Assembly: GCA_031260965.1 (NCBI GenBank)
Contig: JAISKK010000097.1
Location: forward strand, 1-35,186
Origin: Desulfovibrio sp.
Lineage (GTDB): Bacteria; Desulfobacterota; Desulfovibrionia; Desulfovibrionales; Desulfovibrionaceae
DNA length: 35,186 nt
Reading direction: 5' to 3'
Position 1 is the first letter of the stretch. Every line of letters begins with the position of its first letter. The notes under the pieces are model-generated. The model saw nothing but the letters and a program-made list of their open reading frames with translations. It had not been told where the DNA came from and searched no databases. Made by a program: the position numbers and the translations under genes. This document shows positions 18,978 through 28,252 of this stretch, piece after piece.

Positions 18978-19004
18978 AAAATTTTTCCTGCATTAATGTT
19001 AAAG

Positions 19005-20117
19005 TCAGCGCGTGGGCCGGTAATTTTTGTAGCTGATCCCGTATTTAGCCATACGCAATCCCATCACCCGTTCCGTCAGACCCAGTTCCGCCGCGGCGCG
19101 TCCGATATGCCCCTGCTCATTTTGCAGGGCCTCCATAATACAATTCTGTTCCAGGCGATCCAGGCGTTCCTGCAGAGTAATCTTTTTGCCGTCAAAGACG
19201 GCGGCGTCCGGGAGAGCGGCAGGAAGCGCCGTCTCACCGACCCCGGCGTTCGCACGCTGCATGTCCAGAGGCAGGTGTTCAGGCATGATGCAACCGTCTT
19301 CGCCGACCAGGAGCACCGCCCTTTCCATGACGTTGGCCAGTTCGCGTATATTCCCCGGCCAGTTGTGGGCGTGCAGGATGACAGACAGAGCCGGGGCAAG
19401 ACGCAGATTGCCCTTGCGATGCTCGACGGCGAAAAGTTTCACAAAATGATCCGCCAGGGGCAGGATGTCGTTCACACGCTCGCGCAGGGGAGGCAGATGA
19501 ATGGGGAAAACATTCAGGCGGTAATAGAGGTCTCTGCGAAAGAGTCCCCTCTCTACCATGTCTTCCAGATCCCGGTTGGTCGCGGCGATGATGCGGGCGT
19601 CCGCTTTCAGCACCGCCAGCCCGCCCAGGCGTTCAAAGGTGCGTTCCTGTATGACGCGCAGCAGCTTGGCCTGGGTCATGAGGGACAAGTCGCCCACTTC
19701 GTCCAGAAAAAGGGTCCCGCCCTGGGACAATTCAAAACGTCCCTTGCGCACGGCGATTGCCCCGGTGAAGGCGCCGCGCTCGTGCCCGAACAGTTCGCTT
19801 TCAATCAGGCTTTCCGGGATAGCCGCGCAGTTCAGGGAGACAAAAGGACCCTTGCAGCGGGGACTCGCATCGTGCAATGCGCCGGCGACCAGTTCCTTGC
19901 CCGTGCCGCTCTCGCCGCGCAGAAGCACGGTGGTCATGGAAGGCGCGACCTGGGCGATCTGCGCGAAGACCATGTCCAGGGCCGGAGCGGTGCCGATCAT
20001 AGTAGCCGGACGCAGATAACGCAAGGAGGCCTTGGGTCTGGAATCGGGAGCGGCTTCGGCCAGGACCGGAGAGGCGTTGCCGGCCTTGCTCCGGGCTTGG
20101 TTGTTACGAGGACTCAT
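19005..20117 (-). CDS. Sigma-54-dependent activator (NtrC/NifA-type AAA+ and Fis HTH) without a sensor domain
   Basis: GESGTGKELVAGALHDASPR Walker A; ESELFGHERGAFTGA; GGTLFLDEVGDL Walker B; C-terminal GRAAAELGLTERVMGLRMAKYGI HTH; only ~40 aa before the AAA+ core. Confidence 0.93.
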   Translation of the reverse strand: MSPRNNQARSKAGNASPVLAEAAPDSRPKASLRYLRPATMIGTAPALDMVFAQIAQVAPSMTTVLLRGESGTGKELVAGALHDASPRCKGPFVSLNCAAIPESLIESELFGHERGAFTGAIAVRKGRFELSQGGTLFLDEVGDLSLMTQAKLLRVIQERTFERLGGLAVLKADARIIAATNRDLEDMVERGLFRRDLYYRLNVFPIHLPPLRERVNDILPLADHFVKLFAVEHRKGNLRLAPALSVILHAHNWPGNIRELANVMERAVLLVGEDGCIMPEHLPLDMQRANAGVGETALPAALPDAAVFDGKKITLQERLDRLEQNCIMEALQNEQGHIGRAAAELGLTERVMGLRMAKYGISYKNYRPTR

Positions 20118-20322
20118 ATGCAGTTACACCATCGTTTGAGGCTAGATACCAGTATGCGGGAGAAATGGCAAATGGGGAAAGGCCGCCCACGGCCCGCCTG
20201 TTTCTTGCGGAAAAAACAAGGAACGAAGTTTTGGGCCGCGGTTAAGAATGTAATTTTTGCCTTTCTGCCCCTTATCCTATATTATTTTCCCGCTGATTTC
20301 ATTTCACTGACCAAAGGACACC

Positions 20323-23300
20323 ATGAGCGGCAGCATTAGCGACTTCATCACACGCTGGAAAAAGTCCGGAGGTTCCGAGCAGGCCAATGCCCAGCTCTTC
20401 CTCGCGGAGTTATGCGATGTATTGAGCTTGCCTCACCCTGATCCGGCCCAACCCGTCAATGAAGAAAACGCCTATTCCTTCGAGCGCAAAGTGTATCTGC
20501 CGCGCGGTGACGGCACAAGCGAACTCAAACGTCTTGACCTGTACCGCAAAGGCTGTTTTGTGCTGGAATCAAAACAAGGTCAGGAAAACGCCATTCCCCC
20601 GGCCTTGCCCGGCAGGACCGCCTCCAGCGCTGTAAAACGCGGCAGCCGTCAATGGGAAGACGCCATGCAGCGGGCCAGGCGGCAGGCGGAAAACTATATC
20701 CGGCGTCTGCCGGCTAATGAAGGACGCCCGCCTTTTCTGATTGTGGCAGACGTTGGCTTCTGTTTTGACCTCTATACGGAATTTTCTCGTACTGGCGGTG
20801 TGTATCTGCACTTCCCGGACGCCCGCACCCACCGAATCTTTCTGGATGACCTGGAAAAACCGGAAAATCGCGCCTTGTTCCAAGCCATCTGGAACGATCC
20901 TCTCTCCCTTGACCCATCCCGCCGTTCCGCCCGCGTCACCGAGGAAGTCGCCGCGCATCTGGCGGAACTGGCCCGCCTGTTGGAAGCTGACGGGCATGTC
21001 CCGGAAAAAACCTCCCGCTTTCTCATGCGTTGTATCTTTTCCATGTTCGCCGAGGACGTGAGCCTTATCCCGGCGAACAGCTTTACGGACATCCTGCAAA
21101 AATCAGTTGTGAAGCCCGACCTCTACGCGCATCTGGTCAAAGATTTATGGACGGCCATGAATAGCGGAACGATGTCAGTGACCCTTGAGAGAAAACTGTT
21201 GTGTTTCAACGGCAATATCTTCGCTGATCCGGAAGTTTTGCCTCTAACCGCACAACAAATCGCCATTCTGCTGGAAGCGGCCAGGGCAGACTGGAAGGAA
21301 GTGGAACCGGCCATTTTCGGCACCCTGCTGGAACGCGCCCTTGACCCCAGGGAGCGGCACAAGCTGGGGGCGCACTACACACCCAGAGCCTATGTGGAGC
21401 GGCTGGTTATTCCCACAGTCATGCAGCCCCTGCGCAATGAATGGGATGATGTGCAGGCGGCGGCGAGTTTGCTGTTTGCCCGGGGCAAGGAAGCGGAAGC
21501 TAAAAAAATCGTCAGCGCTTTTCACAAGCGTTTGCGGGAGGTACGTGTTCTGGATCCGGCTTGCGGCTCGGGCAACTTTCTCTATGTGACCCTTGAGCAT
21601 ATGAAGCGACTGGAAAGCGAAGTGCTGCAAACTCTCACCAGCTATGGGGAATATCAGCAAACTTTGCTGCAGGTTGACCCGCACCAGTTTCTGGGCCTGG
21701 AGGTCAACCCCCGCGCAGCGCACATCGCGGAAATGGTGCTCTGGATAGGCTATCTGCAATGGCATTTCCGCACCCACGGGAACGTGAATCCTCCGGAGCC
21801 AGTCATCAAAAAATTTGACAACATCCAGTGCAGGGACGCGCTGCTCACCTGGAAACGATGGATCTACGCCACGGATAAACGCGGCAAGCCTGTAACCCAT
21901 TGGAACGGCGAAACATACAAGACAGATCCGATCACCGGCAGGCAGATCCCCGATGAAACCGCGATGACTGTTGATAAAGTTTATGAAGGGGTACAGGCGA
22001 CAGAATGGCCCAAGGCGGATTTTATTGTGGGTAATCCGCCGTTCGCCAGAGGAAAATACAGGAGAAGAGATTTGGGGCATGGATATTTCAGCGCCTTGGC
22101 CGCAGGGTATCCGGAACTTCCTGAATCCTGCGACTTTGTCATGTATTGGTGGCACAAGGCGGCAGAACTGACACGGGCGGGTAAGATCAGACGCTTCGGT
22201 TTCATCACTACCAACAGCATAAACATGGTGTTTAACCGTCGTGTGGTTGCTCCATATCTGGAAAATAAAAAAAGCCCGCTCCATCTCGTCTTTGCCGTGC
22301 CGGATCACCCATGGGTTGACGCTTCGGACGGCGCCGCCGTGCGCATCGCCATGACTGTGGGAGAGAAAGACGCAAAGCCGGGAACCTTGGCCTTGGTTAC
22401 AGAGGAGCGCGAGACCGAAAGGCGAGAGCGTTTTGTGGCTCTGACGGAACACGATGGAGTGATCCACGCTGATTTGCGTCAGGGGGTAGATGTGACAAAC
22501 CTGCTCCCGCTTAAGGCCAATGAGGCATTGAGTGGACAAGGCATGAAACTGCATGGCAAAGGCTTTATCATCACGCCCGAAGAGGCCGATCGTCTGGGCC
22601 TTGGCCGTATTCCCGGCCTGGAGCGGCATCTCCGCCCATATAGAAATGGCCGGGATCTGGCTGACGGGTTGCGCGGCGTTATGGTAATCGACCTCTTCGG
22701 CCTGACGGCGGAAGAAGTCAGGGATAAATACCCGGAGGTTTACCAGTGGGTCTATACGCGGGTGAAGCCGGAACGGGACGCGATGGCGACACGATCCAAA
22801 GATTCCGCGCAATATGCGGCGAAATGGTGGCTGTTCGGCAAGCCTCGTGAAACCTTCCGACCAGCCCTAGCCGGTCTGCCGCGCTATATCGCTACTATTC
22901 GCGTGGCCAAACATCATTTCTTTGTCTTTTTGCCAACCGAAATTTTGCCGGATAGCGCACTGGTGAGCATTGCCAGCGCCGATGCGCTCCACCTCGGCGT
23001 TCTCTCCAGCCGTATCCATATTTGTTGGGCGTTGGCCGCCAGCGGTCGGTTAGGCGTTGGGAACGATCCCTACTACAACAACTCTCTCTGCTTTGACCCT
23101 TTTCCCTTTCCCGATGCCACGCCGAAACAACAAGCCCGTATCCGCGATCTCGGCGAAAAACTGGACGCCCACCGCAAGGCCCGACAAGCCCTTCATCCCG
23201 GCCTGACCATGACCGGCATGTACAACGCTCTTTCCGCTCTACGCGAGGGCCGGGAACTCACAGCCAAAGAAAAGATTGCTCATGAACTGGGGCTTGTGAC

Positions 23301-23781
23301 TGTGCTTCGTGAATTGCACGACGAACTGGATACCGCCGTAGCCGAGGCCTACGACTGGCCCGCCGCATTGCCGGATGAAGAAATACTCTTTCGTCTTGCT
23401 GCCCTGAACGCCAAGCGCGCGGAAGAGGAAAAACAAGGCACAATCCGCTGGCTCCGCCCGGAATACCAGACCAAATCCAAGACGGAACGAAAAGCGATCC
23501 AGGCTACACTGGATATGGGGTTGCCGCCCATGCAAACAAGCTGGCCGGATGCTCACGCCAAGGGCAAAAAAGGCAAACCCGCCCAGGCTTACGCCGTACC
23601 AAAAACCGCCTGGCCCACTGAACTGCTGGAACAAACGCAGGCCGTGCGCGGGATGGTGAAGACCCTGCAAGACGCCGGAAGCATCATCACACCGAAGACT
23701 GTAGCCGAGCGCTTCACCCGCGCTTCCCGCGCCAGGGTGGAAGAAATTTTGCGTGTGTTGGAGGCATTGGGGTTTGTGTAA
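20323..23781 (+). CDS. MmeI-like (type IIL) single-chain restriction-modification protein / class I adenine DNA methyltransferase
   Basis: N-terminal D72-X9-E82-S-K84 (DLYRKGCFVLESK); motif I VLDPACGSGNFLYV; motif IV IVGNPPF; TRD-like region and C-terminal helical/wHTH-like segment; 1152 aa. Confidence 0.85.
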   Translation: MSGSISDFITRWKKSGGSEQANAQLFLAELCDVLSLPHPDPAQPVNEENAYSFERKVYLPRGDGTSELKRLDLYRKGCFVLESKQGQENAIPPALPGRTASSAVKRGSRQWEDAMQRARRQAENYIRRLPANEGRPPFLIVADVGFCFDLYTEFSRTGGVYLHFPDARTHRIFLDDLEKPENRALFQAIWNDPLSLDPSRRSARVTEEVAAHLAELARLLEADGHVPEKTSRFLMRCIFSMFAEDVSLIPANSFTDILQKSVVKPDLYAHLVKDLWTAMNSGTMSVTLERKLLCFNGNIFADPEVLPLTAQQIAILLEAARADWKEVEPAIFGTLLERALDPRERHKLGAHYTPRAYVERLVIPTVMQPLRNEWDDVQAAASLLFARGKEAEAKKIVSAFHKRLREVRVLDPACGSGNFLYVTLEHMKRLESEVLQTLTSYGEYQQTLLQVDPHQFLGLEVNPRAAHIAEMVLWIGYLQWHFRTHGNVNPPEPVIKKFDNIQCRDALLTWKRWIYATDKRGKPVTHWNGETYKTDPITGRQIPDETAMTVDKVYEGVQATEWPKADFIVGNPPFARGKYRRRDLGHGYFSALAAGYPELPESCDFVMYWWHKAAELTRAGKIRRFGFITTNSINMVFNRRVVAPYLENKKSPLHLVFAVPDHPWVDASDGAAVRIAMTVGEKDAKPGTLALVTEERETERRERFVALTEHDGVIHADLRQGVDVTNLLPLKANEALSGQGMKLHGKGFIITPEEADRLGLGRIPGLERHLRPYRNGRDLADGLRGVMVIDLFGLTAEEVRDKYPEVYQWVYTRVKPERDAMATRSKDSAQYAAKWWLFGKPRETFRPALAGLPRYIATIRVAKHHFFVFLPTEILPDSALVSIASADALHLGVLSSRIHICWALAASGRLGVGNDPYYNNSLCFDPFPFPDATPKQQARIRDLGEKLDAHRKARQALHPGLTMTGMYNALSALREGRELTAKEKIAHELGLVTVLRELHDELDTAVAEAYDWPAALPDEEILFRLAALNAKRAEEEKQGTIRWLRPEYQTKSKTERKAIQATLDMGLPPMQTSWPDAHAKGKKGKPAQAYAVPKTAWPTELLEQTQAVRGMVKTLQDAGSIITPKTVAERFTRASRARVEEILRVLEALGFV

Positions 23782-23790
23782 CCAGAACAT

Positions 23791-23825
23791 TGTAATTGTG
23801 TGTCGACGCTGTCGACACAATTACA
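23791..23825. repeat. Long imperfect palindrome TGTAATTGTGTGTCGAC-GCT-GTCGACACAATTACA
   Basis: Arms match except for a 2-nt insertion in the left arm; 10 bp after the RM gene stop. Confidence 0.9.
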
Positions 23826-23871
23826 GAGCAGGTTTGGCTCCCCACGGCCGCCACGTGCTCACAGTCAAGGC

Positions 23872-23903
23872 GAAAAAAAGTCCCCCGGTAAACCCGGGGG
23901 ACT
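23872..23903 (-). terminator. Strong terminator of the hydrogenase operon
   Basis: Minus strand AAGTCCCCCGG-GTTTA-CCGGGGGACTTTTTTT. Confidence 0.9.
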
Positions 23904-23983
23904 TAGGTTCAGGCTGCTGACAAAGCCGGCAACCCGCCGTAGGACGCAAGCGGCATCATTGCCGCCGCAAAGAGCCGGAACAG

Positions 23984-25720
23984 CTACATACGCGGACGTT
24001 TCACATAGCTGGTGTGCAGCAGCTTGTGGGCCAGTTCGCTGTGCGGTTCACCCAGAAACTCCGCATAGAGCTTCTTGATGAAGGGGTTTTCATGCGATTT
24101 GCGCAGGACCTTGGTTTTGTCCTCCGTATAGAGGGCTTCCATACGTTTGAGCAGCACATCGACATGCCCCTTGTGATAGGGCTGGCCGCCGCCGTCAATG
24201 CATCCGCCCGGACAGGCCATGACTTCAATCACATGGTATTGCTTCTCGCCCGCCCGGATGGCCTCCAGAAGCTGGCGGGCGTTGCCCAGGCCGCTGGCCA
24301 CCGCCACGCTGACCGGGGTTCCGGCAACGTCGATGGTCGCTTCCTTGATGCCGCTCATACCGCGCAGGTCCATGAAATCCACCTTGTCCAGGGTCTTGCC
24401 GGTAATCCATTCATAGGCAGTGCGCAAGGCGGCTTCCAGAACTCCGCCGCTGGCCCCGAAGATAACTCCCGCACCCGTGGATTCGCCCATCGGGTCATCA
24501 AAGCCTTCATCGTCGAGTTGCGCGAAATTGATCCCGGCTTCGCGGATCATTTTGGCCAGTTCACGCGTGGTCAGAACAATATCCACATCCGGCACGCCGC
24601 CAGGCGCCATTTCCGCGCGCCCGGCCTCGTATTTTTTCGCGATGCAGGGCATGACGGAGACCACCACCATCTTCGCCGGGTCAACTTTCAGTTCCTTGGC
24701 CAGCCAGGTCTTGGCGATGGCCCCGAACATCTGCTGCGGCGACTTGCAGGTGGACGGCACATCCAGCATATCGCTGAACTGGTGTTCGAAAAACTTGACC
24801 CAGCCGGGGCAGCAACTGGTCAGAATGGGCAGACGGCCGCCGTGTTTCAGACGGTGGATAAACTCGCTCGCCTCTTCCATTATGGTCAAATCGGCAGCGA
24901 AGTCCGTGTCATAGACCTTGTCGAAGCCGAACATACGCAGTGCCGCCGCCATTTTTCCGGTCACCGGCACACCGGCAGGCAGGCCGAAAGCCTCGCCCAA
25001 AGCCGCACGCACGGCCGGGGCGGTCTGCACGATGACAAACTTGTCCGGGTTACGGATGGCGTCCCAAACCTTGCCCACATTGTTCACTTCGGACAAAGCG
25101 GCGGTGGGACAGATGGCCACGCACTGTCCGCAGGACACACAGGTGGACTCGGCGATGGGCATGTTAAAGGCTGGTCCAACCGTGGTCGTGAAACCCCGGT
25201 TCAGCCCGGAAAGGGCATTCACCGTCTGCACCTGCGTACACATGGTTTCGCAACGCCGGCAGAGTACGCACTTGTTCATGTCGCGCACATAGGCCGGACT
25301 TGAGTAATCGATTTTATGCTGCGTGGTTTTACCCGAGAATCCGATGTTGCCTATGGACAGTTCCGCGGCCAGAGCCTGGAGTTCACAGTTGGTGTTTTTG
25401 GGACAGGTCAGGCAGGTTTTGGGATGGTTGGAGAGAATAAGCTCCACAACCACCCGACGGGCGTTAATGACTTTGGGCGTATGTGTTTTGACGTCCATGC
25501 CCTCCATGACAGGTGTCGCGCAGGCCGGGGCCAGATTACGGCGCCCCGCCACCTCCACCATACAGACCCGGCAGGAAGCGCCCTGGTTGTGCAGATTGAT
25601 GTCATGCAGGTCAAAACGGCACAAGGTGGGGATATGAACCCCCAGTTTGCCGGCCGCGTCCAGAATTGTTGACCCTTCCGGCACTTCCACAGATTTTCCG
25701 TTTATTTTCAGACTAACCAT
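23984..25720 (-). CDS. hndD: [FeFe]-hydrogenase catalytic subunit (HndD/HydA-type)
   Basis: N-terminal 2Fe-2S domain, 4Fe-4S motifs, H-cluster motifs TSCCPGWVKF, MPCIAKKYEAGR, EVMACPGGCIDGGGQP. Confidence 0.96.
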   Translation of the reverse strand: MVSLKINGKSVEVPEGSTILDAAGKLGVHIPTLCRFDLHDINLHNQGASCRVCMVEVAGRRNLAPACATPVMEGMDVKTHTPKVINARRVVVELILSNHPKTCLTCPKNTNCELQALAAELSIGNIGFSGKTTQHKIDYSSPAYVRDMNKCVLCRRCETMCTQVQTVNALSGLNRGFTTTVGPAFNMPIAESTCVSCGQCVAICPTAALSEVNNVGKVWDAIRNPDKFVIVQTAPAVRAALGEAFGLPAGVPVTGKMAAALRMFGFDKVYDTDFAADLTIMEEASEFIHRLKHGGRLPILTSCCPGWVKFFEHQFSDMLDVPSTCKSPQQMFGAIAKTWLAKELKVDPAKMVVVSVMPCIAKKYEAGRAEMAPGGVPDVDIVLTTRELAKMIREAGINFAQLDDEGFDDPMGESTGAGVIFGASGGVLEAALRTAYEWITGKTLDKVDFMDLRGMSGIKEATIDVAGTPVSVAVASGLGNARQLLEAIRAGEKQYHVIEVMACPGGCIDGGGQPYHKGHVDVLLKRMEALYTEDKTKVLRKSHENPFIKKLYAEFLGEPHSELAHKLLHTSYVKRPRM

Positions 25721-25741
25721 ATTTTCTCCTGTGCGGCTTGA

Positions 25742-27622
25742 CTATTGACGGACGATCGATTTGGTCGGACATTTGCTGATGCAGGAACCACATTTGATGC
25801 AGAGCGCGTTGTCGATGACATGCACTTCCTTCTTGTTCCCGGTAATACAGGAGACGGGGCAGCCTCTTTTGCACAGGCCGCAGCCGACGCAGGAATCGGT
25901 GATGAAATAATCCAGAAGATGGGTACAGACCCTGGCCGGACAACGCTTGTCCACCACATGGGCGACATATTCGTCCCAGAAATGCTTCATGGTGCTGAGA
26001 ACGGGGTTGGGCGCGGTCTGACCGAGGCCGCAAAGAGCCGTATCCTTGATTACTTCCGCAAGGTTTTTGAGTTTTTCCAGGTCCTCAAGACTCCCCCTGC
26101 CTTCGGTGATATTCGTGAGAATCTCATGGATACGCTTGTTGCCGATGCGGCAGGGAGTACATTTACCGCAGGATTCCTCCATGGTGAAATCCAGGTAAAA
26201 CTTGGCAATGTCCACCATACAGTTGTCTTCGTCCATGACAATCATGCCGCCGGAACCCATCATGGAACCCGCGGCAATCAGGTTGTCATAATCGATATTT
26301 ATGTCCAGCTCCGCAGCCGGGATACAGCCGCCGGAGGGACCACCCGTCTGCACGGCCTTGAATTTCTTTCCGTTTTTGATACCGCCGCCGATTTCGTAGA
26401 TAATATCCTTGAGGCTGATGCCCATGGGAACTTCCACGAGACCCACGTTGTTGATTTTGCCGGCCAGAGCGAAAACTTTGGTTCCCTTGGATTTTTCCGA
26501 TCCGAAGGAGGCGAACCAGGCCCCGCCACGGCGCAGAATCTGGGGCACATTGGCCAGGGTTTCCACGTTATTGATGATGGTGGGTTTTCCCCATAATCCG
26601 GACTGGGCCGGGAAAGGCGGCTTGGATGTGGGTTCGCCGCGCCCGCCTTCAATGGAACGCAGAAGGGCTGTTTCCTCGCCGCAGACAAAGGCCCCGGCCC
26701 CGTATTTAAGCTCCAGGTCAAAGGAGAAGCCGGAGCCGAAGATGTTTTTGCCGAGCAATCCGGCCTCTCTGGACTGATCCACGGCCCGTTGCAAACGCTG
26801 GATAGCCAGAGGGTATTCGGCGCGTATATAGACGAAACCCCTGTCCGAACCAATGGCATAAGCCGCGATGGCCATGCCTTCAATAATGGAATGCGGGTCG
26901 CCTTCCAGGATCGAACGGTCCATAAAAGCGCCCGGATCACCCTCGTCGGCGTTACAGACCATATATTTGACCGGGCCGGGTTGGGCGGCGGCCACTTCCC
27001 ATTTAATGCCGGTCGGAAAACCTCCGCCCCCACGTCCGCGCAGGCCGGAAATTTTCATTTCCTGCACCACATCCTGGGGTTTTTTCTTTTCCAGACAGAG
27101 GGCAAGGGCCTGATAACCACCGGCGGCTATATATTCCTCAATCTCTTCCGGGTTGATCAGTCCACAGTTGCAGAGGGCTACGCGCATCTGCTTCTTGTAA
27201 AAATCCATTTCATGGTGGGAGGCAATGGGCTTGTTGCCCTGAGCCGGGTCTTTATAGAGCAGACGGGTAATGATGGTATTGTTTTTGAGGTGGCTTTCCA
27301 CAATTTCCGCCGCGTCATCTACCCCGACTTCGACATAAAACACGTCATCCGGAAACACTTTAACTATGGGGCCTTTTTCGCAGAAACCGAAGCAGCCCGT
27401 GATGTGGGCAGTAACCTGGTCTTCAAGACCGGCGGCTTTTATTTCCTTTTTCAGAACTTCAAGTAAAATAAGGCTGTTCGAGGACTGGCAGCCCGTGCCG
27501 CCGCAGATCAGAAGCTCGCGTTTGGCAAAGCTTTTGTGATCCGCTTCCGTCCTGAGAGCCATGCGCGGCTTGAACTCCGCATAGGCCTTGTCCAGATCCC
27601 TGAAGTTGGCGATTTTCAGCAT
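25742..27622 (-). CDS. hndC: NuoF-like hydrogenase subunit (HndC/HydB-type) with N-terminal thioredoxin-like 2Fe-2S domain and C-terminal ferredoxin domain
   Basis: ICGGTGCQSSNS...GCFGFCEKGP; GLRGRGGGGFPTGIKW; FVCGEETALLRSIEG; ESCGKCTPCRIG; CVGCGLCKRGCP; CIKCGSCISKCP. Confidence 0.94.
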   Translation of the reverse strand: MLKIANFRDLDKAYAEFKPRMALRTEADHKSFAKRELLICGGTGCQSSNSLILLEVLKKEIKAAGLEDQVTAHITGCFGFCEKGPIVKVFPDDVFYVEVGVDDAAEIVESHLKNNTIITRLLYKDPAQGNKPIASHHEMDFYKKQMRVALCNCGLINPEEIEEYIAAGGYQALALCLEKKKPQDVVQEMKISGLRGRGGGGFPTGIKWEVAAAQPGPVKYMVCNADEGDPGAFMDRSILEGDPHSIIEGMAIAAYAIGSDRGFVYIRAEYPLAIQRLQRAVDQSREAGLLGKNIFGSGFSFDLELKYGAGAFVCGEETALLRSIEGGRGEPTSKPPFPAQSGLWGKPTIINNVETLANVPQILRRGGAWFASFGSEKSKGTKVFALAGKINNVGLVEVPMGISLKDIIYEIGGGIKNGKKFKAVQTGGPSGGCIPAAELDINIDYDNLIAAGSMMGSGGMIVMDEDNCMVDIAKFYLDFTMEESCGKCTPCRIGNKRIHEILTNITEGRGSLEDLEKLKNLAEVIKDTALCGLGQTAPNPVLSTMKHFWDEYVAHVVDKRCPARVCTHLLDYFITDSCVGCGLCKRGCPVSCITGNKKEVHVIDNALCIKCGSCISKCPTKSIVRQ

Positions 27623-27629
27623 AGCTCAC

Positions 27630-28115
27630 CTAACCTTGGTTGTTTGCAAGAATTGTGTCCACATCCGCCGCTTCCAGCTTGCCGAAAACCTGGTCATTGA
27701 CCAGAACGACCGGGGCCAGACCACAGGCGCCAACACAACGCAGGGAATCCAGACTATATTCCAGATCCGCGCCGGTTTCGCCGCGTTTGATATTCAGTTT
27801 CTCCTCAAAACGGCTGATGATTTTTTCCGCCCCACGCACAAAACAGGCCGTCCCCATGCAGCATTTGATCTGGGTCCTGCCCTTGGGCGTAGTCGTAAAA
27901 TAGGAGTAAAAACTCACCACCCCGGATATCTTTGCAGCGGGCACGTCAAGCTTGTCCGCAACAAATAACATGACATCCTTGGACAAAAATCCAAAAATAT
28001 GCTGCGCCTCGTACAATACCTTGATCAGGGCCGTCTTCTTGTCCGGAAACTGCCGAATATATTCGGCAAGTTTCTTGAAGCCGCTTTCACCACACTGGCA
28101 GTTATCTTCAGCCAT
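27630..28115 (-). CDS. hndA: NuoE-like hydrogenase subunit (HndA/HydC-type)
   Basis: CMGTACFVRGAEKI...SLRCVGACGLAPVVLVND; start MAEDNCQCG at 28115. Confidence 0.93.
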   Translation of the reverse strand: MAEDNCQCGESGFKKLAEYIRQFPDKKTALIKVLYEAQHIFGFLSKDVMLFVADKLDVPAAKISGVVSFYSYFTTTPKGRTQIKCCMGTACFVRGAEKIISRFEEKLNIKRGETGADLEYSLDSLRCVGACGLAPVVLVNDQVFGKLEAADVDTILANNQG

Positions 28116-28157
28116 ACAAAAGCCTCCAGTCGGTTGTTGGGTCAAAATTGACGCGAT

Positions 28158-28171
28158 GTAAATATATTTAC
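28158..28171. promoter_or_regulatory. Perfect palindrome GTAAATATATTTAC upstream of hndA; candidate regulator site
   Basis: Read directly; nearby GTCAA-AA-TTGAC dyad at 28141-28152. Confidence 0.45.
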
Positions 28172-28252
28172 TCTTAATCAATATCCCGGATCAAGGCTAT
28201 TGTCTATTTGGAAATTTAAATGCCAAGCCCCTGCGTTCAGGCGTAAAATACT

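Noticed and set aside
18969-20339. 456-aa plus-strand ORF opposite the sigma-54 activator
   Set aside because: Shadow ORF; the minus-strand AAA+ motifs are unambiguous.
20181-23850. Direct repeats bounding the RM gene (CCCACGGCC near 20187 and 23841)
   Set aside because: Only 9 bp and GC-rich; too likely by chance to call target-site duplications.
24014-25303. 429-aa plus-strand ORF opposite the hydrogenase catalytic subunit
   Set aside because: Shadow ORF opposite clear H-cluster motifs.
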